Assembly (NCBI GenBank): GCA_965371805.1
Contig: CBDUZW010000001.1
Location: 1-64,000 of the forward strand
Direction of reading: 5' to 3'
Source: JAOZTV01 sp965371805
Lineage (GTDB): Bacteria > Acidobacteriota > Aminicenantia > UBA2199
DNA length: 64,000 nucleotides
Shown here one piece after another: positions 43,431 through 51,306 of this stretch (its first letter is position 1; every line of letters begins with the position of its first letter). The notes beneath the pieces were generated by a model. That model saw nothing but the letters and a program-made list of their open reading frames with translations, was not told the origin of the DNA and searched no databases. A program made the position numbers and the translations under genes.

Positions 43431-43481
43431 ATAAATATTAAGCTCTCTCTTTTAATAAGGGTTTGTTAACTAAACAAACTG

Positions 43482-44603
43482 TTATTTTATTAATTCAACA
43501 ACTCTTTGAACATCTACATCATCTAGCTCACTAAATAATGGCAAACATATCACCGATTGAGAAATTCTTTGAGCTACAGGCAAAAAAACCTCTCCAGAAG
43601 ACTCCAACTCATGATAGGGCTCAAAGTCACTTATTAAGGGATAAAAATAGCGTCGTGCATTAACACCCTTGTTTTTCATTTTAAAAAACAGTTGATCCCG
43701 ACTTATTCCATACTGATTTGCATTAACTAAAATAGGTAAATATGAATAATTATACCGAACAGCCGCACAAGGTTTAATGATAGAAATACCAGGAATACCA
43801 TTCAACTCTTTCTTATATTTATTAAAGATTTTTTTTCTACGCACGATTTCCTCATCAATATAATTTAATTGCAATAACCCCATTGCCGCTTGCAATTCGT
43901 TCATTTTTGCATTAATGCCGACTTCTATTACTGTCTGCTCATCTCGGAAACCAAAATTCTTAAGATAATCAATGTGTTGCTTTAAACGACTATCTTTACA
44001 AACCACTGCGCCCCCTTCAAAGGTATGAAATACCTTTGTGGCGTGAAAGCTTAACACGGACAAATCACCTGCCCTTACAACACTTTTACCGTCTTTCTCA
44101 ACACCAAAAGCATGTGCCGCATCATAGATAACCTTTAGCCCATGCCGATCGGCAATAGATTGAATTACATCAATAGCACACGGATTCCCATACACATGAA
44201 CCGGTAAAATAGCCGTCGTTTTATCCGTAATAGCTTGTTCAATTTTTTCAGGATCTAAATTGCCATACACCGGGTCAACATCTACAAACACCGGCGTGAC
44301 ATTATTCCATGATAATGCATGGCTTGTCGCCACAAAGCTATATGGTGTTGTGATCACTTCACCCTTAATATCAAGTGCTTTCAATGCCGTAAGCAATGCA
44401 AGTGTGCCATTTGCAAACAATGACACATACGGCACATCTAAATACTGAGCTAAAGCTTCTTCAAATTCCTGATGAAACGGACCTTGGTTGGTTAGTCGTT
44501 TATTCTCCCATATCTTTTCAAGATAGGGTAAAAATTCTTCTAGCGGCGGTAAGAAAGGCCGTGTTACATATATATTATCGATGATTTTATTCTGCAATTG
44601 CAT
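43482..44603 (-). CDS. DegT/DnrJ/EryC1-family sugar aminotransferase
   Basis: A 373-residue PLP-dependent aminotransferase of nucleotide-sugar metabolism. Features: NQGPFHQEFEEAL, ANGTLALLTALKAL, IYDAAHAFGV, SFHATKVFHTFEGGA with the Schiff-base lysine, and NAKMNELQAAMGLLQL. It is close in style to VioA/FdtB-type enzymes acting on dTDP-keto sugars or to PglE/LegC-like enzymes on UDP/GDP sugars. It could serve the LegB product (4-keto sugar) or another. It overlaps the FkbM gene by 17 bp. A diverged fragment of the same family is embedded in the small ORF at 45693-45869. Confidence 0.87.
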   Translation of the reverse strand: MQLQNKIIDNIYVTRPFLPPLEEFLPYLEKIWENKRLTNQGPFHQEFEEALAQYLDVPYVSLFANGTLALLTALKALDIKGEVITTPYSFVATSHALSWNNVTPVFVDVDPVYGNLDPEKIEQAITDKTTAILPVHVYGNPCAIDVIQSIADRHGLKVIYDAAHAFGVEKDGKSVVRAGDLSVLSFHATKVFHTFEGGAVVCKDSRLKQHIDYLKNFGFRDEQTVIEVGINAKMNELQAAMGLLQLNYIDEEIVRRKKIFNKYKKELNGIPGISIIKPCAAVRYNYSYLPILVNANQYGISRDQLFFKMKNKGVNARRYFYPLISDFEPYHELESSGEVFLPVAQRISQSVICLPLFSELDDVDVQRVVELIK

Positions 44604-45681
44604 ACAATACCGTTTCCTCGTTATGTATAGTATAATGACCTAAATAAAATTTATAGCCAAGCCCCAACTTGTTAATCCAAAGGGGTACATCTATCATATC
44701 TCGCCCTCTATTGTGATAAACTGAAATAGCTAATTTGGGTCGAAATTGCCGAATAGTCTCTTCAGCACCTTTAAGTGCTTTCAGCTCTGCTCCCTCTATA
44801 TCCATTTTTATGTAATCAACTTTTTCTACACAACCTGAAGTAATAAAATTATCAATCGTTTCCGTCATAACTTCTTCTGTAGCCTCTTTTCTCACATGAT
44901 TCAAGAGACTGGTACCAGGGCCAACGCTCTGAAAGGAAAGTTTTTTACCTGTTTCATTCCACAGTGCTCTATCAAACAACGAAATATTCTTTGCATATCG
45001 GGGGTTTAATCGTAAGTTTTCTGCAAAAATTTCTCTGGCCTCTTGTGTAATCTCAAACGAAAAAACTTTCCCCTTTTTCCCTATAAGAGACGAAAAATAG
45101 ATAGCTCTTTCCCCCCAACAGGCCCCTGCATCAATCACATAATTACCTGATTCAGGCCGAATACTTACTCCTGATATTGAATACTCATATTGCTTGTCTA
45201 CAAACATATTTCGTGCCCCTGTTCCTCTATGATACAGTATTATATCGTGCCCAATTTTTGAAAAGTCTAGCTTATGTAGCTTCACATCTTTCTTACGGAG
45301 ATTAACTGTCTTGAACTCTTTATCACTTACAAGACAAACATCTTCAACTTCGCAAGGAAATGAAAAATATTCTGGCGTGCTAAGTGGCAATTTATATCTT
45401 CTATGGCCCAAAACCCTAAACACTACAAGCTTAATAAGAAGGTCTTGTGATAGTTTATCAGAAAGCACTAAATAAACATTCTCATACTTTTCAATGTCCA
45501 GCATAATATTTTTCAACCGCGTAAAAACGTCTCGCACGTCATTCATCCCTAAAACATTAACGGGATCATCTTCACGCAACATTCCAAGATAATCGAAGTT
45601 ATCATCAAAGCAATTATATAAATTGTTTCTTACTCTTTCAAAAACACCATCTATGAAACTACTTTGGCCTAAATCCGTCAT
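44587..45681 (-). CDS. FkbM-family methyltransferase
   Basis: A 364-residue protein. The C-terminal ~200 residues are a typical FkbM domain: YVIDAGACWGERAIYFS, KVFSFEITQEAREIF, TIDNFI, YIKMDIEGAELKALKGAEETI, and KLAISVYHN. The first ~150 residues are a helical region often found ahead of FkbM in surface-glycan loci. It starts at 45681 with AAGGAGA overlapping the end of the small ORF upstream, and overlaps the aminotransferase downstream. Sugar O-methylation is the likely role. Confidence 0.83.
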   Translation of the reverse strand: MTDLGQSSFIDGVFERVRNNLYNCFDDNFDYLGMLREDDPVNVLGMNDVRDVFTRLKNIMLDIEKYENVYLVLSDKLSQDLLIKLVVFRVLGHRRYKLPLSTPEYFSFPCEVEDVCLVSDKEFKTVNLRKKDVKLHKLDFSKIGHDIILYHRGTGARNMFVDKQYEYSISGVSIRPESGNYVIDAGACWGERAIYFSSLIGKKGKVFSFEITQEAREIFAENLRLNPRYAKNISLFDRALWNETGKKLSFQSVGPGTSLLNHVRKEATEEVMTETIDNFITSGCVEKVDYIKMDIEGAELKALKGAEETIRQFRPKLAISVYHNRGRDMIDVPLWINKLGLGYKFYLGHYTIHNEETVLYAIAE

Positions 45682-45692
45682 GAAATTTCTCC

Positions 45693-45869
45693 TTAGAACA
45701 AATACGAGGGAAGAAAACTCTTCTCTCCCTTGATTCCTCTAAAAACATAAACACTCTTACCTTTTGAAAAGACACACTCCATATTATCCCAAGATAATGC
45801 ATAGCTTATAGCCACAGAGCTTTTTTTCTGTTTTTTTACAGCTTTACGAATATGCTTTACACTTTTCAT
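45693..45869 (-). CDS. 58-residue ORF containing a DegT-aminotransferase-derived segment
   Basis: A short ORF between the beta-propeller gene (its stop is 4 bp upstream) and the FkbM gene, whose Shine-Dalgarno sequence overlaps this ORF's stop. It is basic at the N-terminus (HIRKAVKKQKK). Its middle, SSVAISYALSWDNMECVF, matches SFVATSHALSWNNVTPVF of the aminotransferase at 43482-44603 at 11 of 18 positions, and the DNA aligns too. The perfect fit between neighbours suggests it is translated, but it is probably a chimeric remnant of a lost aminotransferase gene. No function can be given. Confidence 0.5.
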   Translation of the reverse strand: MKSVKHIRKAVKKQKKSSVAISYALSWDNMECVFSKGKSVYVFRGIKGEKSFLPSYLF

Positions 45870-45873
45870 ATCT

Positions 45874-46716
45874 TTACACCTTCACTTTAGAAAGAATAGA
45901 ATTGCCCTCTATTGAGTTTTTAAGAATGTATATATGGTCGCCAAAATAAGACAGACGATGACCCCTCTCTTTTCCATGTAAAAAGGTATAAATTTTCGCT
46001 CTACCATTCTTTTTCCATACCAATAATTTATTTAATCCATAGTCAATTAGACATATTATACCATTACACACATTTAGCCCCGTAATTGATTGTGTTTCAA
46101 ATGGAATCCTATCATATTTTTCTAACATCCCATCTTCCTTGATGGTAAAGATATTCCCCTCTCCTGCTACATACAAATGCCCTTCATTTTCGGTTATACC
46201 TCTCAAACATGGCCATATATTACCGACTGGGTCATAAAACCGTTTTTCTTGTATTGTAATTTTTTTTTCGATATCTAAAGTTGAGTCTGTACTTATCCGC
46301 GTAAAAAAAAGTGTATTTGAGCGCAGATCTAAGAAGATGGCACAGTTGTCATTGACAGGAATAACAGTGGGCAACATATTAGGTGTGATTTCTTTATCCA
46401 TATCAACGGAACGCACAAACTGTCCTTTCATATCATATACATGAATCGTTTTATTTCTCCAATGCGTAGTTATGAGAAAATTATTTGCTATCGCCATTCC
46501 TGTAGAAATATCCTTTTGCTCAAATGAGTCTAATTCATTCAAATCCTCATCAAAAACTATGACAGTTTTTGTCTCACGACAATTCACATAAATGCATCCT
46601 TCCGGACTTAAACACATATTCTCCCCAAATAATATTTTATCTGTCGTTATTTCTTTTACAACTTCAATGCAATAAAAGTCTTTGATGTCTTTTATTCTAT
46701 CTACTATTTTTTCCAT
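45874..46716 (-). CDS. beta-propeller (NHL/six-bladed-like) protein
   Basis: A 280-residue protein with repeated four-strand units: CIYVNCRETKTVIVFDED, FLITTHWRNKTIHVYD, HLYVAGEGNIFTIKEDG, GIICLIDYGLNKLLVWKKNG, and HIYILKN, typical of NHL or six-bladed propellers. There is no signal peptide, so it is probably cytoplasmic. The start is chosen as the ATG at 46716 behind GGAG, which is provided by the end of the AlbA_2 fragment. Ligand or partner unknown; in glycan loci such proteins are usually carbohydrate or protein binders. Confidence 0.65.
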   Translation of the reverse strand: MEKIVDRIKDIKDFYCIEVVKEITTDKILFGENMCLSPEGCIYVNCRETKTVIVFDEDLNELDSFEQKDISTGMAIANNFLITTHWRNKTIHVYDMKGQFVRSVDMDKEITPNMLPTVIPVNDNCAIFLDLRSNTLFFTRISTDSTLDIEKKITIQEKRFYDPVGNIWPCLRGITENEGHLYVAGEGNIFTIKEDGMLEKYDRIPFETQSITGLNVCNGIICLIDYGLNKLLVWKKNGRAKIYTFLHGKERGHRLSYFGDHIYILKNSIEGNSILSKVKV

Positions 46717-46861
46717 TATCATCTCCAATAATTACCTTTCCTCCTTTTGTATTAGAAAAGGCAACAATAGCAGTAATTACAACTTTATTGAATGATTGCT
46801 TAAACTCTACAGTTTCGGATTCACCTTGTGATATTAGATTCAATAGCTCTTCTTTCTTCAT
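46697..46861 (-). pseudogene. truncated AlbA_2 / Schlafen-like DNA-binding domain
   Basis: The ATG at 46861 overlaps the stop of the PtmE-like gene (ATGA). 54 codons encode LISQGESETVEFKQSF and IVAFSNTKGGKVIIGDDNGK, the recognisable opening of an AlbA_2 (divergent AAA-4) domain. A full domain needs about 120 residues and these proteins usually run to several hundred, so this is only the start of a gene. Its last bases carry the ribosome-binding site and start of the propeller gene, so a deletion joined the two. Confidence 0.75.
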
Positions 46862-47922
46862 TTTATTTTCATGATTTTTTTCATTGAATCGTGGTACATG
46901 TCCCATTGGCCTATATCTATCCATGACTGTTCTGCAACCGGGTAAACACCGATCCTCTCATTTCCCTTTCTCAGTTTTTCAATTAAGGTATTTGCATCTA
47001 GTTTCTTATTGTCCGGAATATATTCGAATATTCTCTGATCAAATATGTACATACCGGTATTTACGAGAAAATCATATTCAGGTTTCTCACTAATTTCATC
47101 GAGTTCACCACTTTTCTTTATATTTATAACACCATATGGGATCACAAAATGCTGCATAGATCCGAGTATTGTCATTATGTAATCACCGTCCCGGTGAAAT
47201 TTATAAACATCACTATAATCTTCTTCTACAATTATGTCACAGTTGGAAACAAAAAAAGGTCCCTCTATTTTGTCTTTTAAAAGACTCAAAGATCCGATTG
47301 TTCCTAATGGTTTGTCCTCATCAATAAAGGTTATTCCATAATACTCCGGGGCATATTCAAAATATGCTTTGATCATATTTGCCATATGATTCACTGAAAG
47401 ATAGAAGTCTTTCATCCCATAATTTGCAAAATGATCCATAATAATTTCAATTATAGATTTCTCTCCAATGGGAATCAGAGGTTTTGGAAGAATCTTTGTA
47501 AAAGGGTCAAGCCTTTTCCCTGTTCCTCCTGCCATTATAACAACAGGAAGATCTAGTTTTTCTGGTTCAATCTTGAGTTTTGATTCTTTAAGATCCTCTC
47601 GGAAAATAATATCCGACAACATTCCATCTTTAAGAATCGGGATCTGCAGGATCTTCGTGTTCATGAACACCTTCATCAGATCCTTAATATTCTCTCCTTC
47701 TTCAAAATATCTGAAATTACGGTTCATTATTGAAGAAATAGGATCATCCAATGAAACTGAATCTAAAATAGCACGTCTAAAATCACCATCAGTAACTATC
47801 CCCAATACTTTCTTTTTCTTATTCACCACAAGAAGAAACTTCTTAACTGTCGAAGTCTGTTTTCTAAAGGAGCTTTTTATTGTCTCCCTTTCATTTACTA
47901 TAAATTCAGAAAACATTCCCAT
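46858..47922 (-). CDS. ptmE: CBS-domain nucleotidyltransferase, PtmE/LegX-like
   Basis: A 354-residue protein. The N-terminal ~115 residues hold two CBS motifs (GIVTDGDFRRAIL, LQIPILKDGMLSDII). The C-terminal NTP-transferase domain has VVIMAGGTGKRLDPFTKILPKPLIPI, SNCDIIVEEDY and NTGMYIF. This is the architecture of Campylobacter PtmE/LegX, which forms GDP-glucosamine in the legionaminic pathway. It lies directly downstream of LegB, its usual partner; a TTG at 47937 overlaps the legB stop, but the ATG at 47922 has GAGAGA upstream. The remaining legionaminic genes are not in the window. Confidence 0.8.
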   Translation of the reverse strand: MGMFSEFIVNERETIKSSFRKQTSTVKKFLLVVNKKKKVLGIVTDGDFRRAILDSVSLDDPISSIMNRNFRYFEEGENIKDLMKVFMNTKILQIPILKDGMLSDIIFREDLKESKLKIEPEKLDLPVVIMAGGTGKRLDPFTKILPKPLIPIGEKSIIEIIMDHFANYGMKDFYLSVNHMANMIKAYFEYAPEYYGITFIDEDKPLGTIGSLSLLKDKIEGPFFVSNCDIIVEEDYSDVYKFHRDGDYIMTILGSMQHFVIPYGVINIKKSGELDEISEKPEYDFLVNTGMYIFDQRIFEYIPDNKKLDANTLIEKLRKGNERIGVYPVAEQSWIDIGQWDMYHDSMKKIMKIK

Positions 47923-47933
47923 TATTTTATCTC

Positions 47934-48932
47934 TCAAACATTATATAACTGGGATTTAAACATAGATAATCCCACATTTTCCTTATACCATTCAATTGTC
48001 TCTTTCAATCCCTGTTCCAATGAATATTCCGGGACCCATCCGGTGATATTTTTCAGTTTAGTATTTGAACCCAGCAATCTCATAACCTCACTTTTGGGAG
48101 GACGAATTCTCTGTAAATCTGTAACAACCCTGGCATCCGGAGATATCAATGAAATAATTCCTTCAGCTAGTTTCCCGATTGATATATCTTTGCCTGATGC
48201 AATATTTATTTCTTCTCCAATTGCAGATTCAGATTCTGCAATTCGAATAAATCCTTCAACAGTATCCTTTACATATACAAGGTCTCTGGTTGGGCTTAGA
48301 TCCCCTAGCTTGATCTCCTTTTTTCCATCAAGTAATTGAGTTATAATTGTTGGAATTATAGCCCTTGCTGATTGCCTTGGACCATAAGTATTAAAAGGCC
48401 TTACAATAGATACCGGAATATCAAAGGATTTAAAAAATGACTCTGCAATTTTGTCTGCCCCGATCTTACTTGCACTATATGGTGACTGTGCATTTAGAGG
48501 ATGTTTCTCATCAATAGGAGTATATTGTGCAGTCCCATATACCTCAGAAGTAGAAGTGGTTAAAACTTTTTTTGTATTATTATTTTTTGCAGCAAGGAGA
48601 ACATTGAGTGTCCCCTTGATATTTGTATCAATATAATTTTCAGGAGCTTGATAAGAAAAAGGAATAGTGATCATTGCAGCAAGGTGAAAAACAATATCTA
48701 TTCCCCTCATAGCATTATTAACAAAATTTCCATCTCTGATATCACCGGCAATCACTTCAACTTTATCAAGAATATCATTTTCAAATGTATCAAGCCATCC
48801 CCAGCTGTTAAACGAGTTATACATAACAAAGGCTTTAACAGAGTGACCTTTTTTAACAAGTTCTTCAACTAAATGACTGCCAATAAAACCATCAGCGCCG
48901 GTAACTAATATTTTTTTGTTTTTTAATTCCAT
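47934..48932 (-). CDS. legB: LegB-like NAD-dependent sugar 4,6-dehydratase
   Basis: A 332-residue extended SDR. Cofactor loop TGADGFIGSHL, YGPRQSARAIIP, catalytic TSTSEVYG and YSASKIGADKI. The unusual YNSFNSWGWLD after strand 2 is characteristic of LegB, the GDP-GlcNAc 4,6-dehydratase of legionaminic acid synthesis. The PtmE-like gene follows at once. The product, a 4-keto-6-deoxy sugar, could be aminated by the DegT enzyme (43482-44603) and acetylated by the PglD-like enzyme (38799-39467). Confidence 0.83.
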   Translation of the reverse strand: MELKNKKILVTGADGFIGSHLVEELVKKGHSVKAFVMYNSFNSWGWLDTFENDILDKVEVIAGDIRDGNFVNNAMRGIDIVFHLAAMITIPFSYQAPENYIDTNIKGTLNVLLAAKNNNTKKVLTTSTSEVYGTAQYTPIDEKHPLNAQSPYSASKIGADKIAESFFKSFDIPVSIVRPFNTYGPRQSARAIIPTIITQLLDGKKEIKLGDLSPTRDLVYVKDTVEGFIRIAESESAIGEEINIASGKDISIGKLAEGIISLISPDARVVTDLQRIRPPKSEVMRLLGSNTKLKNITGWVPEYSLEQGLKETIEWYKENVGLSMFKSQLYNV

Positions 48933-48937
48933 TCTAT

Positions 48938-50161
48938 TTAAACCAGATCAAATACCGATAAAATTCCTTCAGAATTATCTTTATATCCCGCAAAATAAAG
49001 GTTTATATCAGGATACAAACCTCTAAATCTATTATATTTACTATCCTTAAATAGTCTTGGATTAAATTTTGATTCAATAGCAATCTTTTCATCAATAATA
49101 AAATCAATTTGATGCCTGGACTGAGTTCTCCAAAATTTTATTGTATTAACCCTGTTATTATCAGATAAAAGTTTAAAAAGTACATTCTTAAAATAATTTT
49201 CTTTATCAAATCTATCCTCTACTGAGTCAAAAATACCAAGAATTGAGTTCCTTATGCCAAGATCATTAAAATATATAATTGGCATTTTCTTTAATTCCTT
49301 TTCATATTTATTATAAAAAGGTTTTACCCTTGAAATAATGGATAACCTTTCCAGAACTTTAAGATAGTTCTCAATTGCGGTAATAGAAACATTTAGATTC
49401 TTAGCACATTCATTACTGTTGAGTAATTCTCCTGATTTTTCAGCCAATAGTTTTAACAGAAGATATAATTTTGAAATATCCTTAATGCCTTCACCCTGAA
49501 TGTCATTTTGGAGTAAAGAGTTAATAAATGCACTTAACAGTTCTTCTTTCTCTGAACTCTGCTCTGTCAGAACAACTTCAGGATAAGCTCCATATTTTAT
49601 AAATTCACTAAAAAGAACTCTTAACTGTACTAGATTTCTGAGTTCTATCTCTCTGATATCTAAAAAACCATCCGAATTCTCTAATAAATCCCCAAATCCC
49701 TTAAATGCTAAAAACTCATTAAAACTAAGAGATTTTAAATTAAAATAGTTCGATCCACTTGAATATTCATCAATAAATAGAAGATCAAGTTTTTCATTTT
49801 GGGTATAAGATACAATGATATTCACAAAATCCAAATATCTCAGCTTAATGCTCTCTATCATGTTTTGAGGATGGGTCATAAGATCAATATCATCAATTAT
49901 TACAGTTGCCTTATTTTTGTTAATTGTTCCAATCAATTCTGAAATATAATCAAAGTTTTCATTCAATTTCATTAAATTTTTTGGATTCTTCAGATCCACA
50001 AAGAAAACCCTTTGATCTTGTTGTTCAAGATTGGTTTTTATCTCTTTTAATAGAGTACTCTTTCCGGATTTTCGAGATCCTGAGAGAGCAAATAGATATT
50101 TATCATTCATATCTCCCAGCATGTTTGTTTGGATCTTTCTATTTTTAAATAATTTTTTCAT
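48938..50161 (-). CDS. AAA_14/DUF4143-type ATPase
   Basis: A 407-residue protein. The N-terminal P-loop ATPase has Walker A GSRKSGKST and Walker B TVIIDDIDL. The C-terminal DUF4143 domain has LNVSITAIENYLKVLERL, a winged-helix segment, and HQIDFIIDEKIAIESKF, a nuclease-like beta-strand with E/K. Such ATPases are widespread, often scattered as accessory genes; their role is not settled. It is the first gene of the minus-strand block and ends 5 bp before legB. It may be an unrelated passenger. Confidence 0.8.
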   Translation of the reverse strand: MKKLFKNRKIQTNMLGDMNDKYLFALSGSRKSGKSTLLKEIKTNLEQQDQRVFFVDLKNPKNLMKLNENFDYISELIGTINKNKATVIIDDIDLMTHPQNMIESIKLRYLDFVNIIVSYTQNEKLDLLFIDEYSSGSNYFNLKSLSFNEFLAFKGFGDLLENSDGFLDIREIELRNLVQLRVLFSEFIKYGAYPEVVLTEQSSEKEELLSAFINSLLQNDIQGEGIKDISKLYLLLKLLAEKSGELLNSNECAKNLNVSITAIENYLKVLERLSIISRVKPFYNKYEKELKKMPIIYFNDLGIRNSILGIFDSVEDRFDKENYFKNVLFKLLSDNNRVNTIKFWRTQSRHQIDFIIDEKIAIESKFNPRLFKDSKYNRFRGLYPDINLYFAGYKDNSEGILSVFDLV

Positions 50162-50359
50162 TATGAATCATGAACTGGGCTGCCGCCGGTGACCCTTTTG
50201 GGTTATTTCTAAACAAACTAAAATTTTTATAGAAAAAAAACACTTAATAAAAATATATCGGAGAATTTTTCAAAAAGTTTAGAAAAATAATAATTTTTTT
50301 TGTTTTCCAAGTGAAAATTATCTGATATTTTTAATCTACAAATATATTATAAGAAAGAT

Positions 50360-50388
50360 TTATTAATTTTGTTTTTTTTTGTTATAAT
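50360..50388 (+). promoter_or_regulatory. promoter upstream of the phosphotransferase gene, predicted leaderless
   Basis: TATAAT (50383-50388) ends 6 bp before the ATG at 50395. The -35 (TTATTA at 50360-50365) is weak at 17-bp spacing. The rest of 50162-50394 is very AT-rich apart from a short GC-rich hairpin (GACCC..GGGTT) near 50188-50202 that I cannot assign. Confidence 0.4.
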
Positions 50389-50394
50389 CAATAA

Positions 50395-51306
50395 ATGAAA
50401 AAATACTTAATTAGTAAGATACCTGAAATTTCAAAAATTTCAAAAATAAGAGGAGAAGCTTCATTGCGTTCTTTTTATAGATATATTTGTTTAAATTCAA
50501 CATCAAAAATCGCTATGGTATATCCTCAGGAAAACAAATCAGAAATCGAAAGAATTGCTGAATTAACCAAAATATACAAGAAGTATAGAATTAATGTACC
50601 TGAAGTATTAAAAACTTTAGAGAACAGAATTGTACTTCTTGAAGATCTTGGCAACATTTCATTCCAGCAGGCATTCCGCAAAAGCAATTTAATTCAAAAA
50701 AAAAAACTTCTAGGAGATGTTTCAATAATAATATCTAAATTACATAAAATCCCAATTAGTTATGCAAAAAAGGAGTTAGGCACAAAAAGATTAAAGATGG
50801 AAATGGATTTCTTCCTAAAATATTTTATTCAGGATAGTATTTCAAGAAATGATAAAGCAAATTTGAAAAAAGAGCTATATTTACTTGTTGAGAATATTTC
50901 AACAAAAAAAGTCTTTACACATAGAGATTTTCATTCAAGAAACATGCAATATTTCAAAGACAAAATATATCTGATTGATTCTCAAGACTCATTGCTAGGT
51001 TCCTATTATTACGACATAGTTTCATTTGCAAATGATTCTTATCTTGATCTGGGGAAGTTAAGACCATACTTCTACTCTTTACTTGAAGAAAAAAACATTA
51101 GAATGGATATGAACCAGATAGATTCAACATCTCTGCAAAGAAATATTAAAGCGTTGGGAACATTCGGATATCAAATAAATATCAGGGGTAATTTATCATA
51201 TAAAAAATATATAAAAAGAACCCTTTGTCACATAAGAAACAATCCTCAGGCAGAATTAATATATAGTATAATTAAGAATACTTCTCAGGTTTATCAAGAA
51301 AATTAA
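50395..51306 (+). CDS. aminoglycoside-phosphotransferase-fold kinase (APH/AmgK-like)
   Basis: A 303-residue protein of the APH/choline kinase fold: N-lobe strand MVYPQE, VLLEDLGNISFQQAF as hinge region, catalytic THRDFHSRNMQYF (HxDxHxxN), and YLIDSQDSLLGSYYYDI as the metal-binding loop (DxD-like). Members such as AmgK phosphorylate amino sugars of cell-wall recycling; resistance kinases are less likely. The 3' end overlaps convergent rpoD by 35 bp. The ATG lies 6 bp past a TATAAT and lacks a Shine-Dalgarno sequence. Confidence 0.8.
   Translation: MKKYLISKIPEISKISKIRGEASLRSFYRYICLNSTSKIAMVYPQENKSEIERIAELTKIYKKYRINVPEVLKTLENRIVLLEDLGNISFQQAFRKSNLIQKKKLLGDVSIIISKLHKIPISYAKKELGTKRLKMEMDFFLKYFIQDSISRNDKANLKKELYLLVENISTKKVFTHRDFHSRNMQYFKDKIYLIDSQDSLLGSYYYDIVSFANDSYLDLGKLRPYFYSLLEEKNIRMDMNQIDSTSLQRNIKALGTFGYQINIRGNLSYKKYIKRTLCHIRNNPQAELIYSIIKNTSQVYQEN

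Noticed and set aside
22160..48932. Complete legionaminic or pseudaminic acid locus
   Set aside because: LegB and a PtmE-like enzyme are present, but the NeuB-type synthase and hydrolysing epimerase are not seen; the pathway cannot be claimed.
9840..50161. Prophage or integrative element covering the minus-strand block
   Set aside because: No integrase, transposase, phage structural gene, tRNA target or direct repeat ends are visible. Duplication and relics explain the mosaic structure.
50180..50210. GC-rich hairpin near 50188-50202 as terminator or attachment site
   Set aside because: The stem is only 5 bp with no T-run and no matching copy was noticed; kept as an unassigned remark.
50395..51306. 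Antibiotic-resistance aminoglycoside phosphotransferase
   Set aside because: The fold matches, but location next to rpoD-dnaG and lack of resistance-type context make a cell-wall sugar or other small-molecule kinase more likely.
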